A stretch of DNA of 64,000 nucleotides from Maritalea sp051251695 (GTDB taxonomy: Bacteria > Pseudomonadota > Alphaproteobacteria > Rhizobiales > Devosiaceae). Made by a program: the position numbers and the translations under genes. The notes beneath the pieces are model-generated. The model searched no databases. It had not been told where the DNA came from and saw nothing but the letters and a program-made list of their open reading frames with translations. The DNA is taken from contig NZ_JBPOEU010000013.1 in assembly GCF_051251695.1 (NCBI RefSeq), forward strand, positions 54,466-118,465, in the 5' to 3' direction. Positions 1 to 9,417 of the stretch are shown in pieces; within the stretch, counting starts at the first letter, position 1, and each line of letters starts with the position of its first letter.

Positions 1-312
1 ATGATTCAATATCGTGAAACGTTGCCGAGCGGCGTGAGCTATCTTGTTCAAGAGTTTTCCGATACGCGCCCATTCGACGAGACAAGCGTTTATACCGTGC
101 CAGATGGTCATTACTTTATGATGGGTGACAATAGAGACCGCTCATTGGATAGCCGTTCATTGCAAACCGTCGGTTATGTGCCGTTGGAAAATTTCATTGG
201 TAAGGCTGAGGTACGGTTCTTCTCCATAAAAGACAACATCAATCCTTGGCAGGTTTGGCGCTGGCCGGGCAATGTTCGCCTAGAGCGCATGTTCCAATCC
301 GTCTACCAATGA
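1..312 (+). CDS. lepB: Signal peptidase I, C-terminal part (cut by window edge)
   Basis: This is the last 103 residues of type I signal peptidase, the membrane-bound Ser/Lys protease that removes Sec and Tat signal peptides. The conserved box with GDNRDRSLDSR (about residues 42-52 of the visible part) is the family's region E signature. The family is usually about 240-260 residues, so the gene must begin upstream of base 1, and the ATG at base 1 is an internal Met. The catalytic Ser and Lys boxes lie outside the window. The TGA stop at 310-312 overlaps the rnc start (ATGA), so lepB, rnc, era and recO look co-transcribed. Confidence 0.93.
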   Translation: MIQYRETLPSGVSYLVQEFSDTRPFDETSVYTVPDGHYFMMGDNRDRSLDSRSLQTVGYVPLENFIGKAEVRFFSIKDNINPWQVWRWPGNVRLERMFQSVYQ

Positions 313-1019
313 ACACAAGAAACCGTACAATAGACGAGCTGGAACGACGAACTGGGCACCAGTTCAAAGATAGATCGCTGTTAACGCGATCTATCACGCA
401 TTCTAGCGCAGTTGCGCCCACCAGACGTACCGAGAACTCATACCAACGGTTAGAGTTTTTGGGCGACCGGGTTTTGGGGCTTGTTGTTGCTGACAGATTG
501 TTGCGCGACAATGTTGGCGCCAACGAGGGTGGTTTGTCTCGCGCGCTTAATTCAGTTGTTCGTAAGGAAAGTTGCGCGGATGTTGCGCGTAAACTTGATG
601 TCGGACCTGCGCTCATTATGGGGCAAAGCGAAGCGAAGTCCGGTGGCGCACAAAAAGAAGCTATTCTTGGCGATGTTTGCGAGGCGATTATTGGCGCGCT
701 CTATGTGGATGGTGGTATCGAGGTTGCTCGAACATTCATCGAAAAACATTTTGCAAAATACATTAAAGGCGGCACCGATGGCCGTGGCGATGCGAAAACC
801 AGTTTGCAGGAATGGGCCCAATCAAAAAGCCTAAGCCTTCCTGTTTACGTTGAGGTTTTGCGCGAAGGGCCCGACCACGCACCTGAATTTACAATTGAAG
901 TACAAATTGAAAAACATGTTTCAGCAACTGCGATGGGCAAGTCGAAGAAGTTTGCTGAACATGAAGCGGCCATGAATTTTTTAATCCGCGAAGGCATTTG
1001 GAGCGAAGATGACGAATAA
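309..1019 (+). CDS. rnc: Ribonuclease III
   Basis: Double-strand-specific endoribonuclease for rRNA processing and mRNA turnover. With the start at 309 the protein is 236 residues, the usual size. The catalytic domain carries LEFLGDRVLG (residues 48-57) and the second acidic motif LGDVCEAIIGALYVDGG, supplying the Mg-binding Glu/Asp residues; a dsRNA-binding domain follows (about residues 160-230, ending AEHEAAMNFL). An in-frame ATG at 246 would add 21 residues lying wholly inside lepB with no homology, so I prefer 309, which gives the ATGA translational coupling with lepB. The 3' end overlaps era by 11 bases. Confidence 0.96.
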   Translation: MNTRNRTIDELERRTGHQFKDRSLLTRSITHSSAVAPTRRTENSYQRLEFLGDRVLGLVVADRLLRDNVGANEGGLSRALNSVVRKESCADVARKLDVGPALIMGQSEAKSGGAQKEAILGDVCEAIIGALYVDGGIEVARTFIEKHFAKYIKGGTDGRGDAKTSLQEWAQSKSLSLPVYVEVLREGPDHAPEFTIEVQIEKHVSATAMGKSKKFAEHEAAMNFLIREGIWSEDDE

Positions 1020-1920
1020 CCACCCCCTTGATACCAGATGCGGATTTGTCGCGTTGGTCGGGGCACCCAATGCAGGTAAATCAACACTGCTAAATGCGTT
1101 GGTTGGCACTAAAGTGTCGATTGTAACGCACAAGGCGCAAACCACACGGGCGCAAGTGCGCGGTGTTGTTACCCTTGAGAAAAACCAAATCATCTTTGTT
1201 GATACACCAGGTATTTTTCTCCCAAAACGTCGTCTAGACCGCGCAATGGTTCAATCGGCGTGGAACGGCGTTGGCGACGCAGATATGGTCGCGCTGATCA
1301 TTGATGCGAAGCGCGGCATTGTTGACGAAGTTGAACGTTTGCTGGATGGTCTTAAAGATTACAATCAGCGCAAAGTGCTTGTGCTCAATAAAATCGACCA
1401 GATCGATCACGAAAAACTGCTTGAGTTGTCAAAGACACTGAACGAAAAAGTTGATTTCGATCAGACCTTCATGGTTTCAGCGCTAAAGGGCCACGGCGTA
1501 AAAGATTTTGTGAATTTTTGTGGTGAACAAATGCCAGTTGACCATTGGCATTTCCCAGAAGATCATTTGACCGACCTTACTATGGCGCTTACCGCTGCAG
1601 AAGTGACGCGGGAAAAACTGTTTTTGCGTATCCATGAAGAGATACCTTATGGCGCGACTGTTGAAACCGAGAGTTTTAAAACGCAAAAAGACGGCTCAAT
1701 CCGCATCCAACAAATAATTTACGTGGCTCGCGACGGGCACAAGAAAATTATTTTGGGTAAAAACGGCCAAGCGATTAAGGCAATCGGGGCTGAGTCACGC
1801 AAAGAACTCATGGAAATGTTTGATGTCAAAATACATCTGTTCCTGTTCATCAAAGTTCGTGAAAAATGGGGCGATGACCCATCTCGCTATCGGGAAATGG
1901 GACTTGAATTCCCCAAATAG
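1009..1920 (+). CDS. era: GTPase Era
   Basis: Essential GTPase that binds the 3' end of 16S rRNA and helps 30S assembly. 303 residues, typical. G1 is GAPNAGKST, G3 DTPGIF, G4 NKID, G5 SALKG. The C-terminal KH domain holds the conserved IILGKNGQAIKAIG turn. The start lies inside the 3' end of rnc, consistent with translational coupling, and recO follows 7 bases after the stop. No odd residues seen. Confidence 0.97.
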   Translation: MTNNHPLDTRCGFVALVGAPNAGKSTLLNALVGTKVSIVTHKAQTTRAQVRGVVTLEKNQIIFVDTPGIFLPKRRLDRAMVQSAWNGVGDADMVALIIDAKRGIVDEVERLLDGLKDYNQRKVLVLNKIDQIDHEKLLELSKTLNEKVDFDQTFMVSALKGHGVKDFVNFCGEQMPVDHWHFPEDHLTDLTMALTAAEVTREKLFLRIHEEIPYGATVETESFKTQKDGSIRIQQIIYVARDGHKKIILGKNGQAIKAIGAESRKELMEMFDVKIHLFLFIKVREKWGDDPSRYREMGLEFPK

Positions 1921-1927
1921 GTCTTAA

Positions 1928-2650
1928 ATGGAGTGGCGTGACGAAGGTCTTATTCTTGGCACCAGAAAACATGGCGAAAATGCCGTGATTGTGGAAGCTA
2001 TGACCGTTGAACACGGCCGTCACATGGGTTTGGTTCGCGGTGGTCGCTCTCGACGTTTCGCTGCGCTTTTACAGGCAGGAAATAGTGTCGAATTGTCTTG
2101 GCGCGCGCGTCTAGAAAACCATTTGGGTTCATATACGGTCGAAGCACTTTCGTTGCGCGCTGCGGCGCTGATGCAAACACGCGAACGCCTTTCATTGAGC
2201 CAACTGATTTGTGAACATTTACGCGCATTGCCAGAGCGAGATCCGCATCCGCGTTTGCTGGCCGAAGCCACCGCAATGCACGACATTGAAGCAAGCGGAT
2301 ATATCCTTGGATCTGCGCTGGCAAAATTCGAAATGCGTTTGCTTAATGAATTGGGTTTTGGGATCGACATTAAAAGCTGCGCTTTGACCGGAGAAGAAAC
2401 GGGTCTGGCCTATATCTCTCCAAAAACCGGACGAGCGGTGACCCACGAGGCAGCGCAACCCTATTTGTCCAAGCTCATGAAATTGCCCTCGCTGTTCGGC
2501 GGAATATTAGAATTGAGCGAAAAAGCTGAACTTGAAGCCGCATTTGCGCTAACAGAGCATTTTTTAAACATGCATATTTGGTCGCCGCGCCAATTATCCC
2601 CACCTTCTATGCGACAACGGCTGATCAAAACCCTATGTGAAGGGCTATAA
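1928..2650 (+). CDS. recO: DNA repair protein RecO
   Basis: Recombination mediator that with RecR loads RecA on SSB-coated single-stranded DNA. 240 residues, with the N-terminal OB-fold opening WRDEGLILGTRKHGENA and the alpha-helical C-terminal domain. The C-terminal zinc cysteines found in some RecO proteins are not conserved here, which is common outside Gram-positive and Deinococcus lineages. Last gene of the rnc-era-recO block; 55 bases separate it from parC, which has its own leader. Confidence 0.93.
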   Translation: MEWRDEGLILGTRKHGENAVIVEAMTVEHGRHMGLVRGGRSRRFAALLQAGNSVELSWRARLENHLGSYTVEALSLRAAALMQTRERLSLSQLICEHLRALPERDPHPRLLAEATAMHDIEASGYILGSALAKFEMRLLNELGFGIDIKSCALTGEETGLAYISPKTGRAVTHEAAQPYLSKLMKLPSLFGGILELSEKAELEAAFALTEHFLNMHIWSPRQLSPPSMRQRLIKTLCEGL

Positions 2651-2705
2651 TCAGTTGAGTGATTCGATTTAACTGATCCATTTCTAAAGCGTAACGAGGC
2701 AATCT

Positions 2706-4952
2706 ATGGGCGATCAGCAGCCCCCAGACGACAGTGGTCAACTTCCAGTACTAAAACTCAAGTCAGCGCTTGAAGAGCGTTATTTGAACTATGCGCTGTC
2801 GACTATTACTCAACGGGCTTTGCCGGATGTAAGGGACGGGCTTAAACCTGTTCACAGACGAATTTTGCACGCCATGCGTTTGCTTAAGCTCGAACCGGGG
2901 CAGGGATATAAAAAGTCATCTCGTGTCGTCGGTGACGTTATCGGTAAGTTCCACCCACACGGTGATCAATCTGTCTATGACGCTCTGGTGCGTTTGGCGC
3001 AGGATTTTGCAGTTCGTTATCCGCTTGTTGACGGCCAAGGAAACTTTGGTAACATCGACGGCGATAGCGCGGCTGCGATGCGGTACACCGAAGCGCGATT
3101 GACCGACGTTGCTGGTCGCTTACTCGAGGGTATCACAGAAGACGCCGTTGATTTTCGCGACACATATGATGGCGAAGACAACGAACCGGTTGTTCTTCCC
3201 TCCAATTTTCCCAATCTCTTGGCAAATGGCTCAAGCGGCATTGCGGTTGGGATGGCGACGTCTATCCCGCCGCACAATGTTGCTGAATTGTGTGACGCGG
3301 CACTTCATCTGATCAAAACGCCGAATGCGCGGACTGAAACCTTGGTCAATTATGTAAAAGGTCCAGATTTCCCAACCGGCGGCATTTTGATTGATGGCGA
3401 ACAGTCAATCATCAACGCCTACGAAACGGGACGCGGGGCATTCAGATGTCGTGCGCGTTGGGAAAGTGAAGATACCGGTCGCGGCGGATATCAAATCGTT
3501 ATCACCGAAGTTCCTTATCAGGTGCCGAAAGCGCGGTTGGTTGAAAAAATTGCTGACCTGCTGATCGCTAAGCGCTTGCCACTATTGCGCGACGTACGAG
3601 ACGAGTCCGACGAAAATGTGCGTCTGGTGTTGGAGCCGAAATCTCGCGTTGTTGACCCCATTATGTTGATGGAGTCCATGTTCAAGCTCACCGATCTTGA
3701 AAGTCGGATTTCACTCAACCTCAACGTATTGACCAAAGGCGCGGTGCCCCGCGTTCTTGGCCTTGGCGATACACTTCGTGAATGGCTAGATCACCGCAAA
3801 GAAGTGCTGGTCAGACGTTCAAATCATCGATTGCGCCATATCGAACATCGCCTGAATGTTCTAAGTGGTTATTTGATTGCTTACCTCAATCTAGACGAGG
3901 TCATCCGCATTATCCGTCAAGAAGACAATGCGAAATCGTCGCTGATGGCTGCATTCAATCTGAATGATGTGCAAGCTGAAGCCATCCTCAATATGCGCTT
4001 GCGGGCATTGCGCAAACTCGAAGAAGTTGAAATTCGCACGGAATTCGACGGTTTGACCGTTGAAAAGGCAAAAATTGAAGAGCTTTTGGGCTCTGATCCT
4101 CAGCAATGGCAGGTAATTTCGACACAGATTAGAGACCTTCGGAAAGCCTACGGTCAAGACACCAAAATTGGTCGTCGTCGTACGACGTTCGAGGATGCCC
4201 CCGTGGCCAATCTGGAAGACATCCAAACCGCAATGATTGAGCGGGAGCCGGTGACCATTATCCTATCGGAAAAAGGCTGGATTAGAGCGCTTAAAGGGCA
4301 CACGACTGATATTGAAGGTTTAACGTTCAAAACTGACGACCGGATAAAGACGTGGGCACACGCTCAAACGACAGACAAATTGTTCCTTGTGGCAACAAAC
4401 GGCAAGGTCTTCACACTGCTTGCGGATAAACTGCCGGGCGGGCGAGGGCATGGTGAACCTGTTCGTATTCTGATCGATTTGGAAGAAAGTGCCGACATTT
4501 TAGACCTTTGTGTCCATGTACCAGGAACAAAACGCATGATTGCATCTGACATTGGCAACGGGTTTGTTGTTGGTGAAGAAGCCATGATCGCCAATACGCG
4601 CAAGGGCAAGCAGGTGCTTAATGTTACGGGCGAACAAGAAGCTAAGATTTTCGTTAAAGCTGAAGGCGATATGGTCGCTGTGATCGGCCAAAATCGCAAG
4701 CTGCTTGTGTTCTCAAGAGATCAGTTGCCTGAAATGGGACGTGGAAAAGGCGTCCGTTTGCAGCGTTACAAAGACGGTGGGGTTTCTGACGTTAAACTCT
4801 TCAACGCTGAGGACGGTCTAACTTGGACAGATAGCTCCGGAAGGACTTACACCAAAAAGGGTGAAGAACTTCTGGAATGGCAGGGTGAACGCGCCCAAGC
4901 TGGACGACAGCCGCCAACCGGTTTCCCGCGCAACAACAAGTTCAAAGGCTAG
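2706..4952 (+). CDS. parC: DNA topoisomerase IV subunit A
   Basis: Decatenating type IIA topoisomerase subunit. 748 residues, the alphaproteobacterial ParC size, shorter than GyrA. The active-site tyrosine is Y127 in AAMRYTEARLT. The region corresponding to the quinolone-resistance-determining segment reads HPHGDQSVYDAL: the E. coli Ser80 position is Gln88 and Glu84 is Asp92. I believe Gln here is normal for alphaproteobacterial ParC, so it should not be read as an acquired mutation. The C-terminal beta-pinwheel follows from about residue 500. The 3' end meets the convergent gene at 4949 with a 4-base overlap. Confidence 0.95.
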   Translation: MGDQQPPDDSGQLPVLKLKSALEERYLNYALSTITQRALPDVRDGLKPVHRRILHAMRLLKLEPGQGYKKSSRVVGDVIGKFHPHGDQSVYDALVRLAQDFAVRYPLVDGQGNFGNIDGDSAAAMRYTEARLTDVAGRLLEGITEDAVDFRDTYDGEDNEPVVLPSNFPNLLANGSSGIAVGMATSIPPHNVAELCDAALHLIKTPNARTETLVNYVKGPDFPTGGILIDGEQSIINAYETGRGAFRCRARWESEDTGRGGYQIVITEVPYQVPKARLVEKIADLLIAKRLPLLRDVRDESDENVRLVLEPKSRVVDPIMLMESMFKLTDLESRISLNLNVLTKGAVPRVLGLGDTLREWLDHRKEVLVRRSNHRLRHIEHRLNVLSGYLIAYLNLDEVIRIIRQEDNAKSSLMAAFNLNDVQAEAILNMRLRALRKLEEVEIRTEFDGLTVEKAKIEELLGSDPQQWQVISTQIRDLRKAYGQDTKIGRRRTTFEDAPVANLEDIQTAMIEREPVTIILSEKGWIRALKGHTTDIEGLTFKTDDRIKTWAHAQTTDKLFLVATNGKVFTLLADKLPGGRGHGEPVRILIDLEESADILDLCVHVPGTKRMIASDIGNGFVVGEEAMIANTRKGKQVLNVTGEQEAKIFVKAEGDMVAVIGQNRKLLVFSRDQLPEMGRGKGVRLQRYKDGGVSDVKLFNAEDGLTWTDSSGRTYTKKGEELLEWQGERAQAGRQPPTGFPRNNKFKG

Positions 4953-5950
4953 TTGAGTTCGCCAGAATAGATTTGAAAGTCGATCACCAACGGATAATGA
5001 TCAGAACCACCATTGGCGCCGCGGTGCCAATTGGTGGGTTTTATATGACTTGATGCAAGAATGTGATCCAACTGCAGCCAAGCTGGCATTGGAACAGGGT
5101 GAGTTGGTGGCGCAGGCCAAGTCGGCATCAGCCAAACGGCGCGCTTAAGTTTGCTCTGATCCACCAAGTTTTTAAATGAATATGAAAACGGTGTTGAGTT
5201 GAAGTCACCCCCAAACAATGTCGGCCCTGACTGAGCCAAGATCACATTTACTACCGTTTGCATCTGTTCGCGTTGCCGCCCAGCAGGAATTGGCCAATCA
5301 AAATGGGTGGTTATCACATTAAACGGAATCTCATCTTGAACTTGAACAGCGATTATCGAAGTGCGTTGTTTGGTACTCAGCTTGTCGATGCAATTGTGTC
5401 CTGGTAACTCTTTGAGCGGCAGTTTTGAATAAATGCCAAGGAATGACCTTTTCCCGCCTTGGCAATGAACACTATAGGGGAACAGAACCGTTAAGCGTTC
5501 CTCGAGTTCTCCCCTATGCCAGCGCCAATATTCCTGCATCAGTAAAACGTCCGGATTTTCGTCTTTAATGCTGGCAAATAGACCTTCAATGTCTTCGTTC
5601 TTTGCATAAATGTTGAACGTCATCAGCCGTTTAGTATTTTCGATTTGGGTCAGTTGAGGAGTTTGCCGAATGGCGCCAACAATTTCTGGGACAGTCACAA
5701 GACAAGAGGCAATAAACCCAGTTGCGCTTACGCTCAGCATTAGGCCCCGAAACGGCTGCCGGTGCGCAAATATTGCAGATGTGACAAACAGAACTAACGT
5801 GACCGGAAAGATGACAGGCTGGAAATGGTTGAAAACATCCAGCGGCCAAAAAGCAAAGGCCAGAAAACCAGCAATCGCCGCCAGTGAGACAAAAAAAGCG
5901 CCGCTCGAAAACAAGAACAGAAAAATGGGCTTAAGTCGCTTAATGATCAC
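4949..5950 (-). CDS. Membrane-anchored endonuclease/exonuclease/phosphatase family protein
   Basis: 333-residue protein with two to three hydrophobic N-terminal segments (about residues 8-100) followed by an EEP-fold catalytic domain. The fold's acidic and His motifs are visible: LLMQEYWRW (metal-binding Glu), TTHFDWP, GGDFNSTP (Asp/Asn pair), QLDHILAS and GSDHYPLV (catalytic Asp-His). Such proteins hydrolyse phosphodiesters, and the membrane anchor suggests a periplasmic substrate, but none can be named. Convergent with parC, sharing 4 bases; 13 bases downstream of bpt, so probably co-transcribed with it. Confidence 0.8.
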   Translation of the reverse strand: MIIKRLKPIFLFLFSSGAFFVSLAAIAGFLAFAFWPLDVFNHFQPVIFPVTLVLFVTSAIFAHRQPFRGLMLSVSATGFIASCLVTVPEIVGAIRQTPQLTQIENTKRLMTFNIYAKNEDIEGLFASIKDENPDVLLMQEYWRWHRGELEERLTVLFPYSVHCQGGKRSFLGIYSKLPLKELPGHNCIDKLSTKQRTSIIAVQVQDEIPFNVITTHFDWPIPAGRQREQMQTVVNVILAQSGPTLFGGDFNSTPFSYSFKNLVDQSKLKRAVWLMPTWPAPPTHPVPMPAWLQLDHILASSHIKPTNWHRGANGGSDHYPLVIDFQIYSGELN

Positions 5951-5963
5951 AGGCGAAACAGTC

Positions 5964-6722
5964 TCATTTCTGCCCGGTTGGGGCGTCGTCTAACAATTGC
6001 CAGCGATCCCCGTTTCCAAGGATTTCCAACGGTTGAAAGGAACTTTTATAGGTCATTTTAGGCGAATTTTTGACCCAATATCCCAAATACAAAAACGGCA
6101 GGCCCAATCGACGAGACCGCTCTATTTGGTCCAACACCATAAACCGCCCAAGACTGCGTCGATGGGCTTCCGTATCGAAAAAGCTATAGACCATCGAAAT
6201 GCCGTCCGGCAGAAGATCAGTAAGGGCTAACCCCACAAGAGGGCCATCGTCCTGATCCAAATCAGTTCGAATACGGTATTCTACAACCATTGACTGAACA
6301 GGCGTGTCTTCCAGCATAAACTCATAATCAATATGTGACATTTCCGACATGCCACCATCTTGATGCCGCGTTTTTAGGTAGCGTTTGAACAAAGCGTACT
6401 GTTCTTGTGTCGCTACGGGGTCAACTGGCGTACCAACAATATCTGCATTCTTTCGCCAGATTCGGCGTTGATTGGCGTTGCGCTCGAAGTCGTCAACCAG
6501 AACGCGTGCAGATTGACAAGCATCGCAACCTTCGCAGGCCGGACGATAAGCGATGTTTTGGCTGCGTCGAAATCCGTGCAAACTCAACATATCATGCAAG
6601 TCCCCGGCGCGTTTGCCGGCCAAGTGGGTGAATAGCTTGCGTTCAAATTTTCCCGGCAAATAGGGGCAGGGCGTTTCGGCGGTCAAATAAAACTGCAAAT
6701 CTGACGGGCTATGTTCAGTCAT
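5964..6722 (-). CDS. bpt: Aspartate/glutamate leucyltransferase (N-end rule)
   Basis: 252-residue bacterial protein transferase of the Bpt/ATE1 superfamily, which transfers Leu from Leu-tRNA to proteins beginning with Asp or Glu and marks them for ClpS/ClpAP. Signatures are the N-terminal CPYLPGKFERKLFT block, the cysteine cluster PACEGCDACQSARV and the C-terminal YLGYWVKNSPKMTYKSSFQP. The bacterial subtype is inferred from length and motif spacing. Neighbours (parC, RDD, hemB) match the usual Hyphomicrobiales locus. Confidence 0.88.
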   Translation of the reverse strand: MTEHSPSDLQFYLTAETPCPYLPGKFERKLFTHLAGKRAGDLHDMLSLHGFRRSQNIAYRPACEGCDACQSARVLVDDFERNANQRRIWRKNADIVGTPVDPVATQEQYALFKRYLKTRHQDGGMSEMSHIDYEFMLEDTPVQSMVVEYRIRTDLDQDDGPLVGLALTDLLPDGISMVYSFFDTEAHRRSLGRFMVLDQIERSRRLGLPFLYLGYWVKNSPKMTYKSSFQPLEILGNGDRWQLLDDAPTGQK

Positions 6723-6776
6723 TGCATGCTTATTCGCCAGTTTCCCGGCTATCCCTTTGGGTTCTTTTAGGAGAGT

Positions 6777-8606
6777 TTAGACCCCATAATACCATGGCGC
6801 AACTATGCTAAATGTTATCCAAACCAAAAGGATAAGTGGCACACCAGCGATGAAGTAATGTTTGAACCGATAATGCCCTGGGCCCATTACGAGCAAATTG
6901 GTTTGATACCCAATGGGGGAGGCAAACGAAGCGTTGGCACCAAGGATTACAGCTACAACAAACGGAAGCGGATCGACGCCTAAACTCTGCGCGGTTGATA
7001 TCGCAATTGGTGTAAATAGCACTGCAGTGGCATTGTTGCTCAGCACATTGGTCAGAATTGCTACGATAATGAAGATGATCGCCATCACAAGAGACGGCGT
7101 GACGTTGCCCAAGCCGCCCACAGCCCAATCAGCCAGCAATTGCGCACCTCCGGTTGCTTCAAGAGCGCCAGACATTGCGATTGCAGAGCCAACGAGCAAA
7201 ATGATTCGACGGTCAATGGCACGGGTCGCCTGGCGTACGTTCAAACAGCCGGTGGCTAGCATGCCAAACGCCCCAGCAATGGCGGCAAACACAATGGGCA
7301 CGAACCCAGTAGCAATTGCTGCGACAGTTGCCAGAAAGACCATTTGTGCTCGAAACGCAAACCGATGAGGCCGCAATTCTGACGCGCTCCACTCAATCAC
7401 GACAATGTCTTGCAACCCGCGCATTCTGTTGATGCGGTCAGCTGGCCCAGCGATTAGCAATACATCGCCAGCTTCCAATCGAATGTCTGATAGTGATTCG
7501 CGGGGCATGCGGCTACGTCGCTCGACGCCCAAAATCAGACAGCCATGTTGCGCCAAAAATCCGCGTTGATCGATACCGTTGTTGATTAGGCGTGAGCCGG
7601 GCTGCACCAGCGCTTCACACATCACAACGCCGTGGTCTGTGGTGCCTTCGTCCGCACCAGGCTTTAGCGGCGTATCAAAAGCGCGCCATTGCTTTAGGGC
7701 GTCGGTCAGTTTCTCTCGGGTGGCAGCAAGAATCAGCACATCACCTGTACGAAGAGTAATGTCGTCGAACGGTGGCAAATAGCGATGATAGCCCCGAATG
7801 ACCGCCCTAACGGTCATGGTCGTTATCTTGGGGAACATGCCAGCGACGGTTTTTTCCCCAACCAACGGGTGGCTATCGTAAAGCCGAATTTCTGAAATGA
7901 ATTGTAAGTTGCGTTGCTGAACTTCTTGTCCGTCTGCATTTACGGCGCTTGGCAGTAATTTGGGCATGACAAACAAAACATATACGCCACCCACTAGCGC
8001 CATTACGGAGCCCGGCACTGTGAAAGCGAAAAAGTCTAACCCCTTAACACCTGCACCAACCGCAATACCAGCGGCCAAAAGGTTGGTGGAAGAGCCGATC
8101 AGCGTGGTCATACCGCCAAGTATCGATATGAAGCTTAGGGGCATCATTATTTTAGGTGTCGGTAGCTTGCGCCGGGCCGCGACGGCTGTGAGCAGCGGTA
8201 TGAACATAACAACGACCGGCGTATTGTTGATGAACGCGCTCGCAACACCTGCAATGATGAGGACGATGGGAATAACACGTTGGGGATGTCGTGGCCAAAG
8301 TCGTTCAAAAGTCTTCGTCAGACTGCCAAGAGCATCTGTTTGAAACAAAGCTTGCCCGATAACAAGGAGCGCTAAGATCGTCAGCAATGACGGGTTAGAA
8401 AACCCGGACAGTAATTCTTCGGCTTCTAGCCCTGCTTCCGGCGCCAGCAAGCCGATTGCCATCAATACAACAATTGCACCAAGCGCGACCAGCTCCAAGG
8501 AAACGAGTTCAGTTGCGAACAGTACAATTGCAATAGCAATTACCGCAAAACTTGCCCACATGGCTAAAGAATCAGCGCTTAAAATTTGTGCAACCATGGT
8601 CGACAC
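6777..8606 (-). CDS. SLC13/DASS-type permease with two TrkA-C domains
   Basis: 609-residue inner-membrane transporter of the divalent anion:Na+ symporter class. N-terminal transmembrane block (about 1-210, with IAGVASAFINNTPVVVMFIPLL, a typical family loop region), then two tandem TrkA-C (RCK_C) cytoplasmic domains (about 220-290 and 305-385, each with a GDVL[IL] motif), then a second membrane block with SNNATAVLFTPIA and ASFASPIGYQTN repeats. The substrate (sulfate, dicarboxylate or similar) cannot be read from the sequence. Monocistronic in appearance. Confidence 0.85.
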   Translation of the reverse strand: MSTMVAQILSADSLAMWASFAVIAIAIVLFATELVSLELVALGAIVVLMAIGLLAPEAGLEAEELLSGFSNPSLLTILALLVIGQALFQTDALGSLTKTFERLWPRHPQRVIPIVLIIAGVASAFINNTPVVVMFIPLLTAVAARRKLPTPKIMMPLSFISILGGMTTLIGSSTNLLAAGIAVGAGVKGLDFFAFTVPGSVMALVGGVYVLFVMPKLLPSAVNADGQEVQQRNLQFISEIRLYDSHPLVGEKTVAGMFPKITTMTVRAVIRGYHRYLPPFDDITLRTGDVLILAATREKLTDALKQWRAFDTPLKPGADEGTTDHGVVMCEALVQPGSRLINNGIDQRGFLAQHGCLILGVERRSRMPRESLSDIRLEAGDVLLIAGPADRINRMRGLQDIVVIEWSASELRPHRFAFRAQMVFLATVAAIATGFVPIVFAAIAGAFGMLATGCLNVRQATRAIDRRIILLVGSAIAMSGALEATGGAQLLADWAVGGLGNVTPSLVMAIIFIIVAILTNVLSNNATAVLFTPIAISTAQSLGVDPLPFVVAVILGANASFASPIGYQTNLLVMGPGHYRFKHYFIAGVPLILLVWITFSIVAPWYYGV

Positions 8607-8687
8607 ATTGCCGATTAGCTAGCCGACCTCCAAGCACAAATTTGGACTATACGCACCGAAATCAACACTTTTTGTGCTTTTTTACCA

Positions 8688-9242
8688 CTATTCGTCCCAG
8701 CGTGGATTGGTAGGCGAAACCCATGGTTCATCATAGCCGCGCACTTCTTCTTGCCAAAAACGTTGCATGGGTGAACGACGAACCATCAATGTGCCGACAA
8801 CAAGGTCATGCAACATCTGACGACGCTTAGTGAAAAGCGGAACCAGAAGAACAAGCGGGGTGAGGGATTGCGAAATCCAACCTACAATTGGGTGCAAAAT
8901 GGCCAAGCCACCGTCAAGCGTGCGGGTGCGGGTTGGCGTCAGCACAATGTCCATCAACTGCATGCCGATGGTCGCCCGGGCAGGAGAACCTAGCGTAATG
9001 ACATAATATGCGAATATCACGCCGGGCACCAAAATAAAGTAACCGAGCCAAGCAAGACCGAGTGTCAGAATGCCCAAAATACCCAGAATGACGGCGGAAA
9101 CAGCGATCGAAGCGATCAGAATTACCGCGTCAATTATGAACGCGAAAACGCGACGTTTCAAAACACCCTCAAAAAGTTCAGGGGAAGTGTCAGGTGTTGG
9201 CAGGTCGTCACGCATATTCAGTCCAAATGTATCTTTTGGCAT
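8688..9242 (-). CDS. RDD family membrane protein
   Basis: 184-residue protein whose RDD domain starts FEGVLKRRVFAFIIDAVIL (about residues 23-41), with three transmembrane segments and the conserved second half GSPARATIGMQLMDI. RDD proteins have been linked to Na+/H+ exchange and stress tolerance in a few bacteria, but the role is generally unknown. The soluble C-terminal tail is rich in Trp, Arg and acidic residues. Placement near bpt and hemB is conserved in related genomes. Confidence 0.82.
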   Translation of the reverse strand: MPKDTFGLNMRDDLPTPDTSPELFEGVLKRRVFAFIIDAVILIASIAVSAVILGILGILTLGLAWLGYFILVPGVIFAYYVITLGSPARATIGMQLMDIVLTPTRTRTLDGGLAILHPIVGWISQSLTPLVLLVPLFTKRRQMLHDLVVGTLMVRRSPMQRFWQEEVRGYDEPWVSPTNPRWDE

Positions 9243-9417
9243 TGTTCGTCTCCATCTCTAACGCATAGATGGTTCAAAAATCGAGTGGAACAAGTGCAAA
9301 ATGCCAAATTATCGGCGTAGGCCGTCATTTGAGTTTTGCGACGGCCATTCTGCACGGTCGTCGCTGTCATATGAAACGTATGCAAAACCGTATTGCTGCA
9401 GTTTTTGTTGCAGCGTC

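Noticed and set aside
246..308. Upstream extension of rnc
   Set aside because: The added residues lie entirely inside lepB and are not conserved; the ATGA overlap start at 309 is better.
2820..3000. Gln and Asp in the ParC quinolone region as resistance mutations
   Set aside because: I believe Gln at this position is ordinary in alphaproteobacterial ParC.
3017..4699. Several antisense frames within parC
   Set aside because: They follow the codon pattern of the strong sense gene and have no ribosome sites.
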